Counted from the stretch's first letter, positions 16,874-26,182 are shown. The stretch is DNA of 64,000 nucleotides from JALORV01 sp963754065 (GCA_963754065.1 CAVWFH010000027.1:1-64000); one strand, 5' to 3'. Notes: generated by a model from the sequence alone, not told the origin. A program made the numbers and translations.

Positions 16874-17758
16874 ATGGAAGACCTCAACGACAAGGTGGCA
16901 GTGATCACCGGCGCCGGCGGCGGCTTCGGCCGCGAGTTCGCGCGCAGGGCCGCGCGTGACGGAATGCGGCTGGTCCTCGCTGATGTGCAACGCGACGCGC
17001 TCGACGCGATCGTCGATGAAATGCGCGAAAGCGGCGTTGCGGTGATCGGTGAAGTCGTCGACGTGGGGGTAAGCCGGCAGGTGGCCCACCTCGCCGATCG
17101 CGCGTTCGCGGAGTTCGGCGGCGTGCATCTGCTGATGAACAACGCGGGGGTCGCCTGCGGCGGCTACGTCTGGGAAAGCACCGAAAAGGACTGGCAGTGG
17201 GTGCTCGGCGTGAACCTGATGGGGGTGGTGCACGGCGTGCAGCACTTCCTGCCGCGCATGCTCGAGGCCAACGGTCGCGGGGAATCCGGGCACGTGGTCA
17301 ACACGGCGTCGATGGCGGGGTGGCTCGCGGCTCCTCTGATGGGCGTCTACAACGTCTCGAAGCACGCGGTGGTGGCACTGTCGGAAACGCTGTTTCACGA
17401 CCTGCGGCTGGCGCAGTCGTCGATCGGCGTGACGGTGCTCAATCCGGCGTTCGTCCCCACCGGAATCGCGCACTCGCACCGCGTGCGTCCCACCGAACTC
17501 GCCAATGCGGGAACTCCGACCCGCTCGCAACAGATGGCTCAGGCGGGATCGGAAAAGGCAGTGTCGAGCGGCAGGATCAGCGCCGCCGACGTGGCAGCGA
17601 TGACCTTCGACGCGATACGCGAGAACCGCTTTTACGTCTTCACGCACCCGCAGATCATGCCGAGTGTCGAAGCGCGCTTCGCGGCGGTGCTGGACGGTGC
17701 TGCGCCCGCCGACCCCTACGCCACGCGGCCGACGACACGCCCGCCTTCGCCCGCATGA
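16874..17758 (+). CDS. SDR family NAD(P)-dependent oxidoreductase
   Basis: A 294-residue classical SDR. It has cofactor motif TGAGGGFGREFARRA, LADVQRDAL (an Asp after strand 2 favours NAD), MNNAGVACGG, and catalytic Ser/Tyr/Lys in NTASMAGWLAAP and YNVSKHAV. The C-terminal region HPQIMPSVEARFAAVLDG is typical of the group annotated as SDRs of aliphatic/aromatic degradation loci. It follows a 188-base spacer, so it may start a second transcription unit. Its stop overlaps the ATG of the hydrolase (ATGA), implying coupled translation. Confidence 0.9.
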   Translation: MEDLNDKVAVITGAGGGFGREFARRAARDGMRLVLADVQRDALDAIVDEMRESGVAVIGEVVDVGVSRQVAHLADRAFAEFGGVHLLMNNAGVACGGYVWESTEKDWQWVLGVNLMGVVHGVQHFLPRMLEANGRGESGHVVNTASMAGWLAAPLMGVYNVSKHAVVALSETLFHDLRLAQSSIGVTVLNPAFVPTGIAHSHRVRPTELANAGTPTRSQQMAQAGSEKAVSSGRISAADVAAMTFDAIRENRFYVFTHPQIMPSVEARFAAVLDGAAPADPYATRPTTRPPSPA

Positions 17759-18645
17759 TCCGGACCGGGCAGTACGCACAACTCGACAACGGCATTCGCC
17801 TGCACTACGCCAGTCTCGGCAACCCCGAGGGACGGCCGATCGTGTTCCTGCACGGCTTTCCCGAATACTGGGCAGCGTGGGAAGACCTGCTGCCGCACTT
17901 CGCCGAAGGCTGGCACGCGGTCGCTCCGGATCTGCGTGGCTTCAACCTGTCGAGCCAGCCCACCGGCGTAGCGGCCTATCGCGCGCGCGAAATCGTCGGA
18001 GACTTCGAGTCCCTGCGTCGGTACTTCAGTTGGGAGAAAGTAACTGTCGTGGCGCACGACTGGGGCGGAGCGGCGGCGTGGCAATGGGCGATCGCGCACC
18101 CGCAGCGCGTCGAGCGACTGATCATGCTGAACTCTCCGCATCCGATTCCCTTCGCGCGCGCACTGGCCAACGATCCGGTGCAGCAGTCTGCCAGCGCCTA
18201 TATGAACTGGCTGCGAGCAGAGGGCGCGGAGACAGCACTGGCCAAGCACGACTTCCGGGCGATCGAGAGCTTCTTCCTTGGGATGCAGCGCCCGGGTCTT
18301 GTCTGGTACACGGCCGAGCGCGCGGCGCGCTACCGCGAGGTGTGGGGGCGCGGACTGACGGGCGGGCTCAACTATTACCGCGCCTCGCCACTTTTCCCAC
18401 CCACGCCCGACGCACCGGGTGCCGTCGCGTTGACGCTCGACCCGGCGCAGTTTCGCGTCCGAGTGCCGACGCTGGTGCTGTGGGGCGAGGCGGACCACGC
18501 CTTGCCTTTGCCCCTGCTCGACGGACTCGATGAACTTGTTGACGAATTGACGATCGAACGGCTCCCGGACGCGACGCACTGGCTCGCGCACGAGGAACCT
18601 CAGCGTATCGCTGCCGCCATTCACGCCTTCTGTCGTGCCTCCTGA
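17755..18645 (+). CDS. Alpha/beta hydrolase (epoxide hydrolase-like)
   Basis: A 296-residue alpha/beta hydrolase. HGFPEYWAAWEDLL carries the oxyanion-hole HGxP motif of epoxide hydrolases and dehalogenases. The nucleophile is the Asp in AHDWGGAAAWQWA (the D-W-G-G elbow). The late acid/base region contains WGEADHALP and the catalytic histidine in LPDATHWLAHEEP. These features match soluble epoxide hydrolases better than esterases, which have Ser at the elbow. The ATG overlaps the previous SDR stop by three bases. A longer frame is open upstream inside that SDR, but it is not family-like. Confidence 0.9.
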   Translation: MIRTGQYAQLDNGIRLHYASLGNPEGRPIVFLHGFPEYWAAWEDLLPHFAEGWHAVAPDLRGFNLSSQPTGVAAYRAREIVGDFESLRRYFSWEKVTVVAHDWGGAAAWQWAIAHPQRVERLIMLNSPHPIPFARALANDPVQQSASAYMNWLRAEGAETALAKHDFRAIESFFLGMQRPGLVWYTAERAARYREVWGRGLTGGLNYYRASPLFPPTPDAPGAVALTLDPAQFRVRVPTLVLWGEADHALPLPLLDGLDELVDELTIERLPDATHWLAHEEPQRIAAAIHAFCRAS

Positions 18646-18734
18646 GCCTCCCGGGGGCAACTTCGTCGCGCGAGTCGGGTCGGCGCAGCGGCCGCTGGCA
18701 GAATCCACACACTGAAAACGATGGAGCAGTCACG

Positions 18735-21458
18735 ATGAATCACCTGATGCGCGTGCGTTACGCCGCGCTCGCCCTCCTGCTGGCGGCATCGACCGTGCTG
18801 GCACAGGCTCCGACCCCGCTGCCCTCCGGCGTCACGCGCGGGCCTACCGTTGAAGGCATCACCGAATACCGGCTGGCCAATGGCCTGCGGGTCATCCTGT
18901 TTCCCGACCCGTCCAAGCCCACGGCCACCGTCAACATTACCTACCTGGTCGGATCGCGCCATGAGGGCTATGGCGAGACCGGCATGGCCCATCTGCTCGA
19001 GCACCTGATCTTCAAGGGCTCGAAGAACCATCCCAGTCCCGACGTCGAGTTCAACAAGCGTGGATTCCAGAACAACGGCTCAACCTGGCTCGACCGGACC
19101 AATTACTTCTCCACGTTCCAGGCGAGCGACGACAACCTGAGGTGGGCGATCGACTGGTCGGCCGATGCGATGGTGAATTCCTTCATCGCCAAGAAGGATC
19201 TCGATTCGGAAATGACGGTCGTGCGCAACGAGTTCGAGAACCGGCAGAACAACCCGTCGCTGCAGATGTTCGAGCGCAACCAGGCCATGCTGTTCGACTG
19301 GCACAACTATGGCAACTCGGCGGTCGGCGCGCGATCGGACATCGAAAACGTGCGCATCGAGAACCTGCAGGCGTTTTACCGCATGTATTACCAACCGGAC
19401 AATGCGGTGCTCATCGTCGCAGGCAAGTTCGACGAAACGAAGGTGATGCGCTGGATCGTCGATGCGTTCGGCCGGATCCCCAAGCCGAAGCGGACCCTGC
19501 CGACGCAGTGGACGATCGAGCCCACGCATGACGGCGAGCGTCAGTTCACGATACGCCGCAAGGGCGAGATCCAGCTCGTGACGGTGGCGTACCGCCTGCC
19601 GAGTTCGCTGCATCCGGACATGCTCGCGGCGGATTTTGCCGTCGATGTCCTCAGTGATACGCCGAACGGACGCCTCCACAAGGCGCTGGTGCAGACGGGC
19701 AAGGCGGCCCAGGTGTTTGGCTACACCATGGGCGCGCGCGATCCGGGCTTTGTGGTGTTTGGTGCCATGGTGAAAAAGGGCGAGCCGCTCGAGCCCGTCG
19801 CCCAGACAATGATCGAAGTGATCGAAGGCTCCTTCGCCAAGGTGCCGGTGAGCGATGCGGAAATGCAGCGCACCGTGCAACAGCAGAAAAATGCGGTCGA
19901 GCGCACGCTCGCGAATCCGCAGTCCTTCGGCGTCGGCCTGTCCGAATACGTCGCGCTCGGCGATTGGCGATTGTTCTTCTACAACCGGGACCGCCTGGCG
20001 AAGTTGACGACGAAGGAGATTGAACAGACGGCCGCGCGGTACTTCGTCCGCGACAATAGGGTCGTCGGTTTCTTTTTTCCCGAGGACGCCCCACAGCGCG
20101 CCGAGATACCGGCGGCGCCCGCCGCCGCGGCGCTGCTGGCGGATTACCGCCCGTCAGCCCAGGGACAGTCGGCCGAGGCGTTCGAGCCGACCCAGGACAA
20201 CATCGACAAGCGCACGCGCATTGTCACGATCGGCGACTTGAAGATCGCGCTGCTGCCGAAGAAGAATCGCGGCGAGACGGTCAACGTGCGCACGAATTTC
20301 CGTTGGGGCGATCTGGCCACCCTGAACGGGCGCAGCATCGAGGGCGAGCTGGCCGGGGCGATGCTTACGCGCGGCACCGACAAGCTCAGTCGCCAGCAGA
20401 TCGCGGACGAGATGACGCGACTGCAGATGACCGGCGGCCTGATGAGCTTCCAGACCACGCGCACGCACCTTCCGGATACGCTGAAACTCCTGTCCGACGT
20501 GCTTCGCAACGCGAACTTCCCGGCCACGGAATACGAGCAGCTGCAACGGGAAACGGTGACCGGGCTGTCGTCACAGCTCGACAATCCCGAAACGCTGTCG
20601 CGCGATGTCCTGTCGACACATTTCAACACCTACCCGCCGGGTGACCCACGCTACTACCTGCCGCTGAAGCAGCGCATCGAAGCCGTCGGCAAGACGCCGC
20701 TCGAGGCGGTCCGGAAGTACCACGCAGACTTCTACGGTACCGCGCGAGGCGAGATCTCGATCGTCGGTGACTTCGATGACAAGGCGATCGAAGCGCTGTT
20801 GAAGGAGCAGTTCGCCGGTTGGGCGTCAAAGGCTCCCTACGCGCGCGTCGACCGGGAATTCCGGGACATCAAGTCCGCACGTCTCGTGATCGACACGCCG
20901 GACAAGGAGAACGCGGTGTTCCGCTCGCGAATCGCCTTCCCGCTGCGTGACGATGACTCCGACGCGGCGGCGCTGGTCATTGCTGACGAGATCTTCGGCG
21001 GGGGCAGCGGCATGTCGAACCGTCTGATGGTGCGGTTGCGCCAGAAGGACGGTCTGAGTTACGGCGTGAGTTCCGGCCTTGCGCTCGGATCGCGCGAGCG
21101 GCTCGCGACCTTCAGCATCGGCGGCATTGCAGCACCGCAGAACGTCGGACGTGCAGAGCAGGCGGTGCGCGAAGAACTGGAGCGGGCGCGCAAGGAAGGC
21201 TTCACCGCGGCCGAGGTCGACGACGCCAAGAAGGGCCTGCTGCAGTCGCGGCTGCTCAACCGCTCGCAGGATCCGGTCGTAGCCGGTGCCTGGGTCAGCA
21301 ATCTCGATCTCGGCCGCAGCTTTGCGTTCTCCAAGCAGTTCGAGGAGCGATTGCGCGCGGTCACACCCGAGCAGGTCAATGCGGCGTTCCGCAAGTACAT
21401 CGATCCGGAGAAGATGACATTTGTCATCGCCGGAGACGCGAAGAAGGGCGTCAAGTAG
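18735..21458 (+). CDS. M16 family zinc metalloprotease, double-domain, secreted
   Basis: A 907-residue pitrilysin/insulysin-family protein with signal peptide (RYAALALLLAASTVLAQA). The inverted zinc motif HLLEH (in MAHLLEHLIFKGSKN) is near residue 85, with the third ligand Glu downstream in SEMTVVRNEFENRQN. A second, inactive M16 domain occupies the C-terminal half and ends with the typical KYIDPEKMTFVIAGDAKK. Bacterial double-domain M16 proteases degrade peptides in the periplasm. It is followed with a one-base overlap by the YbgC-like gene. Confidence 0.92.
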   Translation: MNHLMRVRYAALALLLAASTVLAQAPTPLPSGVTRGPTVEGITEYRLANGLRVILFPDPSKPTATVNITYLVGSRHEGYGETGMAHLLEHLIFKGSKNHPSPDVEFNKRGFQNNGSTWLDRTNYFSTFQASDDNLRWAIDWSADAMVNSFIAKKDLDSEMTVVRNEFENRQNNPSLQMFERNQAMLFDWHNYGNSAVGARSDIENVRIENLQAFYRMYYQPDNAVLIVAGKFDETKVMRWIVDAFGRIPKPKRTLPTQWTIEPTHDGERQFTIRRKGEIQLVTVAYRLPSSLHPDMLAADFAVDVLSDTPNGRLHKALVQTGKAAQVFGYTMGARDPGFVVFGAMVKKGEPLEPVAQTMIEVIEGSFAKVPVSDAEMQRTVQQQKNAVERTLANPQSFGVGLSEYVALGDWRLFFYNRDRLAKLTTKEIEQTAARYFVRDNRVVGFFFPEDAPQRAEIPAAPAAAALLADYRPSAQGQSAEAFEPTQDNIDKRTRIVTIGDLKIALLPKKNRGETVNVRTNFRWGDLATLNGRSIEGELAGAMLTRGTDKLSRQQIADEMTRLQMTGGLMSFQTTRTHLPDTLKLLSDVLRNANFPATEYEQLQRETVTGLSSQLDNPETLSRDVLSTHFNTYPPGDPRYYLPLKQRIEAVGKTPLEAVRKYHADFYGTARGEISIVGDFDDKAIEALLKEQFAGWASKAPYARVDREFRDIKSARLVIDTPDKENAVFRSRIAFPLRDDDSDAAALVIADEIFGGGSGMSNRLMVRLRQKDGLSYGVSSGLALGSRERLATFSIGGIAAPQNVGRAEQAVREELERARKEGFTAAEVDDAKKGLLQSRLLNRSQDPVVAGAWVSNLDLGRSFAFSKQFEERLRAVTPEQVNAAFRKYIDPEKMTFVIAGDAKKGVK

Positions 21459-21922
21459 TGCCGTACGTCGACTTCCGCCACCGGCTGCCGCTGCGCGTCC
21501 GCTGGGCGGAGGTCGACCTGCAGGGCGTGGTCTTCAACGGCCATTACCTGGCGTACTGCGATGTGTGCGTTACCGAATACTGGCGCGCGATCGGCATGAC
21601 CTACCCCGCGGCCTTTCTCGCTGTGGGCTCGGATCTCTTCGTGCGCAAGGCCACGCTCGAGTATCACGCTCCGGCGCACTACGACGACGAACTCGAGATC
21701 TGCGGACGAACCGCACGGCTCGGCACAACGAGCCTGCGGTTCGTGATCGAAATGTATCGGCGCGACCAGACGTCAGCCCCGCTCATTTCAGGCGAGCTGG
21801 TCTACGTCAACACCGACCCGAACAGCAAGGCACCGCTCACGCTGCCCGACGCATTGCGCCGGCAGGTGCGCGGGTTTGAGACGACCCCGCCCGAAGAGCC
21901 GAGCGAGCATGCTGCGCGTTGA
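21458..21922 (+). CDS. YbgC/4HBT-fold acyl-CoA thioesterase
   Basis: A 154-residue hotdog-fold thioesterase. The phrase LRVRWAEVDLQGVVFNGHYLAYCDVCVTEYWRAIG (quoted here as RWAEVDLQGVVFNGHYLAYC) holds the catalytic Asp of the D-x-x-G-x-V-(F/Y) motif shared by 4-hydroxybenzoyl-CoA thioesterases and YbgC. Such enzymes hydrolyse acyl-CoA or acyl-ACP thioesters in the cytoplasm. The start is GTG at 21458, overlapping the TAG of the protease by one base. The 3' end overlaps the next GNAT gene by 14 bases. The tol-pal neighbours of true ybgC are absent, so substrate is open. Confidence 0.88.
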   Translation: MPYVDFRHRLPLRVRWAEVDLQGVVFNGHYLAYCDVCVTEYWRAIGMTYPAAFLAVGSDLFVRKATLEYHAPAHYDDELEICGRTARLGTTSLRFVIEMYRRDQTSAPLISGELVYVNTDPNSKAPLTLPDALRRQVRGFETTPPEEPSEHAAR

Positions 21923-22325
21923 ACTGGGTGACTGGGATCACTTGCGCTCGTGGGCGGCACCGATCCGGTACGCGGTGTTCGTCGACGAACAGAAGGTCCC
22001 GGTCGACATGGAAGTCGACGCATGGGATCCGCAGTCGGTCCACGCAGTCGCGTTCGACGCGACAGCGGCCGTCGGCACGGGACGCCTGCTGCCGGATGGC
22101 CATATTGGTCGGATGGCCGTGCTGCCATCGGCGCGGGGCCTGGGCACCGGCAGTGCGCTGCTACGAGTCCTGATGGACGAAGCACGCCGGCGCGGGCATT
22201 GCGCGACTGTCCTGAGCGCGCAGACCCATGCGATACCGTTTTATCAACGGCACGGTTTTGAGATCGTCAGTGGTGAGTACCTCGACGCGGGCATACTCCA
22301 CGTCGACATGCAGCGCACGCTCTAG
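21909..22325 (+). CDS. GNAT family N-acetyltransferase (ElaA-like)
   Basis: A 138-residue single-domain GNAT. It starts MLRVELGDWDHLRSWAAPIRY; IRYAVFVDEQKVPVDMEVD is the conserved N-terminal block of the ElaA/YjcF type. The acetyl-CoA site lies in IGRMAVLPSARGLGTGSALLRVL (RGLGTGSALL as the Q/RxxGxG/A motif). The end IPFYQRHGFEIVSGEYLDAG is also family-like. Substrate unknown. The start within the upstream gene (ATG at 21909) was preferred over one further upstream because of the domain boundary. Confidence 0.88.
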   Translation: MLRVELGDWDHLRSWAAPIRYAVFVDEQKVPVDMEVDAWDPQSVHAVAFDATAAVGTGRLLPDGHIGRMAVLPSARGLGTGSALLRVLMDEARRRGHCATVLSAQTHAIPFYQRHGFEIVSGEYLDAGILHVDMQRTL

Positions 22326-22340
22326 CGGCGAACCGACAAA

Positions 22341-23174
22341 TCAGTTCGAGTCCGGTGCCTTGAGCCGCGCCGGACGTGACGCGGTGTCGATCATGAACTC
22401 GAAGTGACGATCCGACCAACGCTCGGGATCGACCGCATCGAAGCTGCGCTCGAAGAACGTGACCAGTCCGTCGGCGCGTACCGTCACCGCGGTGGTCGCC
22501 CGCGTGCCGTAGCCATTGGCCCGGATCTGGATCGCCGAGAGCGCACGCTCCCAGTCGAGCGGCACACCGGTGGAAGGCAGGTCGGACTCGCGCGCCAGTT
22601 CCCTATCTGCCATCAGTGACAGCAGGTCATCGATGCTGACGCGATTGGCAACTGAACACGCGAACTGTGCGACGGCACGCGTTACCTTCGGCCATGGCGT
22701 GTCGAGATAGGCGTTCGACAGTCCGTAGACGCCGGGCGCCAACGGTTGCGCCGGCGCCTCGAGGCGATTGCTGTAGTAGTGCAGCGAGCCCGCGGATTCC
22801 CGCCCGGTCGGCATGATGTCGCCGGCCAGCAGGTTGAATCCGTTGAACGCCGGCGTTCGATGCGCATGACGATCGATCCACTGATCGATGCGCTCAGGGG
22901 CCTGCAAGGCGGCTAGCACCAGCGCGCCGCGCGAGGGTGCGTGCGGATTGCGCTCGCTCGGCGAACGCACGTTGGTCAGTGCCGCAATTCGTCCGCGCCG
23001 GGTAATGCCAAACCATGTCCCGCCGGCTTCCTCGTCCTGCCCGGCCAGCAGTGATACAGCCTGCCCCCACCACGACGCGGGCCGCGTCCTGCGCGTATAG
23101 AACTCATCCCGGTTGCCCACCGAAATCAGCGGGTAATCGGGATGCGCATGCCATGCGAAGACGATCAGGCACAT
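22341..23174 (-). CDS. NRDE/TANGO2 family protein
   Basis: A 277-residue Ntn-like NRDE protein. It starts MCLIVFAWHAHPDYPLISVG, in which Cys2 becomes the N-terminal residue after Met removal, and the name-giving NRDE is in VGNRDEFYTRRTRPASWW. GGTWFGITRRGRIAALTNVR and GFNLLAGD are further family blocks. Animal homologues (TANGO2) are linked to heme trafficking and lipid metabolism; bacterial roles are uncertain. The start at ATG 23174 was chosen because the extra upstream 32 codons do not fit the family. Five bases separate it from the DUF4936 gene upstream. Confidence 0.92.
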   Translation of the reverse strand: MCLIVFAWHAHPDYPLISVGNRDEFYTRRTRPASWWGQAVSLLAGQDEEAGGTWFGITRRGRIAALTNVRSPSERNPHAPSRGALVLAALQAPERIDQWIDRHAHRTPAFNGFNLLAGDIMPTGRESAGSLHYYSNRLEAPAQPLAPGVYGLSNAYLDTPWPKVTRAVAQFACSVANRVSIDDLLSLMADRELARESDLPSTGVPLDWERALSAIQIRANGYGTRATTAVTVRADGLVTFFERSFDAVDPERWSDRHFEFMIDTASRPARLKAPDSN

Positions 23175-23178
23175 GGTG

Positions 23179-23469
23179 TCAGAGGCATCGGAATCGTTCG
23201 ACGCGACGCGCTTGCGCGAGTTCCCGCGCCCAACCGCTGAGGCTGAGCGCCCCCGCCAGGGCGGCCGCAAAGCTTTCCGGGTCGCTCACACCCTCATAGA
23301 CCTCCATCCACGTCGGTGATGCACCCGGGCCAACGCGCTCCTCGATGCGTGCGCGCACCCCACTGCTGTCGACGAGCCGCTGCTGCATCGCTCGCAGCTG
23401 CGGCAGCGCGGCTGCCACCTCGGCCGGAGCCGGGTAGTAGACGTACCAATTTTCTTGAGCGGTGCTCAT
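23179..23469 (-). CDS. DUF4936 family protein
   Basis: A 96-residue protein of a small family typical of betaproteobacteria: STAQENWYVYYPAP at the N-terminus, GPGASPTWMEVYEGV in the middle and a helical C-terminus (FAAALAGALSLSGWARELAQ) ending VERFRCL. It resembles a ferredoxin-like alpha/beta fold used by dimeric stress-type domains, but no activity is known. It overlaps the ygfZ stop by four bases, and this pairing recurs in betaproteobacteria. That suggests a link to the Fe-S/folate function of YgfZ. Confidence 0.82.
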   Translation of the reverse strand: MSTAQENWYVYYPAPAEVAAALPQLRAMQQRLVDSSGVRARIEERVGPGASPTWMEVYEGVSDPESFAAALAGALSLSGWARELAQARRVERFRCL

Positions 23470-24482
23470 GCGGTCGGATCGAAAAGAACATAGGGCAGGG
23501 CGCGCACGTCGATTCGCGGGCCGTCGCGAGCATCGAGATGCAGCGTGCCGGAATCAAGGCGATCGATGGGCAGTTCGAACAACAGGTCGACACCGCCCTC
23601 CGGTGCCAACGCGGACATCACGACCGTGCCCACGGGTTCCGGCTGCCCCGAATGGAACACGTCGGCGCCGGCCGCCGGTGGCTCGATCGTCCCGGCATGT
23701 CCGACCTGCATGCGGCGCTTGAGTTTGCCGAGGTACTGGCTGCGCGCCACGATTTCTTGACCTGGGTAACAGCCCTTCTTGAAGTTCACACCGCCGAGGA
23801 CTTCGAAGTTGATCATCTGCGGGACAAAGCGTTCCTGGGTCGCGGCGAACACGGTCGGTACCGCGGCCACGATCTCGCTCCACCACCATGCTGCCGCTGC
23901 CACGGCGGGGAGTGCTGCGATGGCCGGTGGCAGGGCAGCGCCGGCCGGGACATCGAGAAGGAAGCGCGCGTTCGTGGCAGCGGGCGGCGGCATGCGGCTG
24001 GCACGCAGTCCGTTTTGTATCGACGATGTCCACACCGCATCCGGAGCGTCGATGCCAGCCGCGTGCAGCGTGTCGACTGCCTGCGGCCCGATCAGTCCGT
24101 AGGCGACATGCCCGGAGCTCACGTCGACCAGCTTGACCTTGGACCGGAGCACGAACATCGACAGGCGTTTCATCACGGGTCCGAGGATCTCGCGCGGCAA
24201 CTGGAGCAGCACGGCATCGCCGTCGCGCCACTGATGAAAGGTAGCGAGCAGGCGCCCCTTCGGCGTGCAATACGCATTGAGTTGCAGCGCCGAGGTGGGG
24301 AGATGCGCAACATCGTTGGTCAGCTGCGACTGCAGGAATGCGAGCGCATCCGGCCCCTCGACCCGGATGCAGCCGAGATCGTCGAGTCGCGCCAGCACCG
24401 GACCCCGCTGCAAGGCGTCGAGATCCGCGGGAGACGCCGCGAAGGCGCCCAGCCGGGTGAGTGTGTCAAGCGTGTCCGTCAT
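23466..24482 (-). CDS. ygfZ: Folate-binding protein YgfZ (Fe-S cluster repair)
   Basis: A 338-residue member of the GcvT-like YgfZ/IbaM family. It assists repair or synthesis of Fe-S clusters in a folate-dependent way. The signature K-G-C-Y-x-G-Q-E is present as KKGCYPGQEIVARSQYLG. The N-terminal substrate-domain segment DALAFLQSQLTNDV and the phrase YCTPKGRLLATFHQW are conserved. The gene diverges from mltG with a 54-base gap that contains an AT-rich GATTATCATA, a reasonable place for promoters in both directions. Confidence 0.93.
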   Translation of the reverse strand: MTDTLDTLTRLGAFAASPADLDALQRGPVLARLDDLGCIRVEGPDALAFLQSQLTNDVAHLPTSALQLNAYCTPKGRLLATFHQWRDGDAVLLQLPREILGPVMKRLSMFVLRSKVKLVDVSSGHVAYGLIGPQAVDTLHAAGIDAPDAVWTSSIQNGLRASRMPPPAATNARFLLDVPAGAALPPAIAALPAVAAAAWWWSEIVAAVPTVFAATQERFVPQMINFEVLGGVNFKKGCYPGQEIVARSQYLGKLKRRMQVGHAGTIEPPAAGADVFHSGQPEPVGTVVMSALAPEGGVDLLFELPIDRLDSGTLHLDARDGPRIDVRALPYVLFDPTA

Positions 24483-24536
24483 CAGTTCACGAGAGCAGAT
24501 TGAGCATGGCGATTATCATAGGTGTCGTTCGTCGCA

Positions 24537-25568
24537 ATGTCTCAAGGAATGGCGAAATCTTCGCGCACACGGGCACTGACCCTTGCCGCAGTGGTGGTGC
24601 TTTTGCTGGGCGCGGCGGCGGCGCTTGGCGTCCGCTGGTACGTCCATGAAAGACCGCTGCCGATGAACGCGGACACCGTCGAGTTCCGCGTAAAACCGGG
24701 AACGAGCGCGCGCGGCGTGGCGCAGGCGGCCCGCGCGGCCGGCCTCGAGGTCAACGAACTCGCCTTCGCCGCGCTGGCACGCGCGACCGACACTGCACAG
24801 GCGCTGCGCGCGGGCCGGTACTCGATCGCGCGCGGCGCAACGATGGCACAGCTGATGGCCAAGCTGCGTACCGGTGAGGTCCTGCGGGAAAAGATCACCC
24901 TCGTCGAAGGCATCACCTTCGGCGAGATGCGCACGGCGCTCGCGGCTGCGCCGGAGCTGCGGCAGGACAGCGGGAACATGACGCCAGCCCAGTTGCTGCA
25001 GGCGATCGGCGCATCCGAAACGCACCCGGAAGGACTGTTCGCCCCGGACACGTATCTCTACGACCCCGGCAGCAGCGATCTCGACATCTGGCGACGCGCC
25101 TATCGCGCGCAGATGGCCGCCCTGCAGGAGGCGTGGGACTCGCGGGCCGTGGACCTGCCTTACCGCTCGCCCTATGAGGCGTTGATCATGGCCTCGATCA
25201 TCGAGAAGGAAACCGGGCAGCCGGGAGAACGGCCGATGATCGGGGGTGTGTTCGTCAACCGGCTCAGGCGCGGCATGTTGCTGCAGACCGATCCGACAGT
25301 CATCTACGGCCTGGGCGAGCGCTTCGACGGCAATCTGCGCAAACGCGACCTCATTGCCGACGGCCCCTACAACTCGTATACGCGTGCGGGCCTGCCGCCG
25401 ACACCGATTGCGCTGCCCGGGCGCGCGGCGATCGATGCCGCGCTGAAGCCCGCAGCGACTGACGCGTTGTACTTCGTCGCGCGCGGCGACGGGACGTCTC
25501 AGTTCTCGAACTCCCTGGACGCGCACAATCGAGCAGTCGACAAGTATCAGCGGGGCGTCAGCCGATGA
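24537..25568 (+). CDS. mltG: Endolytic transglycosylase MltG
   Basis: A YceG/MltG lytic transglycosylase of about 343 residues, anchored by one N-terminal membrane helix (LTLAAVVVLLLGAAAALGV). A LysM-like domain (VEFRVKPGTSARGVAQAAR) follows, then the catalytic region: MASIIEKETGQPGERPMIGG contains the essential Glu in the SIIEKE motif. QTDPTVIYGLG and YNSYTRAGLPPTPIALPGR complete the family signature. It cleaves nascent glycan strands at the inner membrane. Starts at 24522, 24537 and 24549 are all possible. The stop overlaps the tmk start (GATGA), and the mltG-tmk-holB order is widespread. Confidence 0.94.
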   Translation: MSQGMAKSSRTRALTLAAVVVLLLGAAAALGVRWYVHERPLPMNADTVEFRVKPGTSARGVAQAARAAGLEVNELAFAALARATDTAQALRAGRYSIARGATMAQLMAKLRTGEVLREKITLVEGITFGEMRTALAAAPELRQDSGNMTPAQLLQAIGASETHPEGLFAPDTYLYDPGSSDLDIWRRAYRAQMAALQEAWDSRAVDLPYRSPYEALIMASIIEKETGQPGERPMIGGVFVNRLRRGMLLQTDPTVIYGLGERFDGNLRKRDLIADGPYNSYTRAGLPPTPIALPGRAAIDAALKPAATDALYFVARGDGTSQFSNSLDAHNRAVDKYQRGVSR

Positions 25569-26182
25569 CCGAACGCGGGCGCTTCATCACCGTCGAAGGT
25601 ATCGACGGGGCCGGCAAGAGCACGCAGATCGACGCTGTCGCCGCGGCGCTGCGCGCGCGTGGCCTGCATCTCGTGCTGACGCGCGAACCCGGCGGCACCT
25701 CGCTTGGCGAAGCGCTGCGCGAGCTGATCCTCAACGAGCACATGTCCGCCGAGACCGAGACGCTGCTGCTGTTTGCCGCGCGCGCCGAGCACCTGGCACG
25801 TGTCATCCGTCCGGCGCTGGCGGTCGGGCACTGGGTCCTGTGTGATCGGTTCACCGACGCCACGTATGCCTACCAGTCGGGAGGACGCGGCGTGGCCGAG
25901 GAACGCATCGCCGCCCTTGAGCACTGGGTGCACGCGGATCTGCAGCCGGATCTGACGTTGCTGTTCGATGTGCCGCCGGAGGTCGCTGCGCAGCGTCTGG
26001 CGCGTACCCGCGCGGCGGATCGTTTCGAAGCGGAAGATGTCGGTTTCTTCTCTGCGGTTCGCCGCGCGTATCTCGCGCGTGCGGCGTCCGACCCTGCCCG
26101 CTTCTATGTCATCGATGGCACGCGTCCACCCGACGAACTGCGCGAGCAACTGACTGAACTGGCGGAGCGATGGAGCGGCTGA
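25565..26182 (+). CDS. tmk: Thymidylate kinase
   Basis: A 205-residue dTMP kinase that makes dTDP for DNA synthesis. The P-loop is EGIDGAGKST near residue 9, the DRx motif is in VLCDRFTDATYAYQSGGRG, and the LTREPGGTSLGEALRE segment belongs to the substrate site. The LID segment with TRAADRFEAEDVGFF is Arg-rich, as in the E. coli type. It overlaps mltG at its start and holB at its end, which fits a co-translated group. Confidence 0.97.
   Translation: MTERGRFITVEGIDGAGKSTQIDAVAAALRARGLHLVLTREPGGTSLGEALRELILNEHMSAETETLLLFAARAEHLARVIRPALAVGHWVLCDRFTDATYAYQSGGRGVAEERIAALEHWVHADLQPDLTLLFDVPPEVAAQRLARTRAADRFEAEDVGFFSAVRRAYLARAASDPARFYVIDGTRPPDELREQLTELAERWSG

Noticed and set aside
17197..17754. An N-terminal extension of the alpha/beta hydrolase inside the preceding SDR
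   Set aside because: The extension is antigenic-type low-complexity Arg/Gly sequence in the wrong frame of an intact SDR; the hydrolase domain begins right after ATG 17755.
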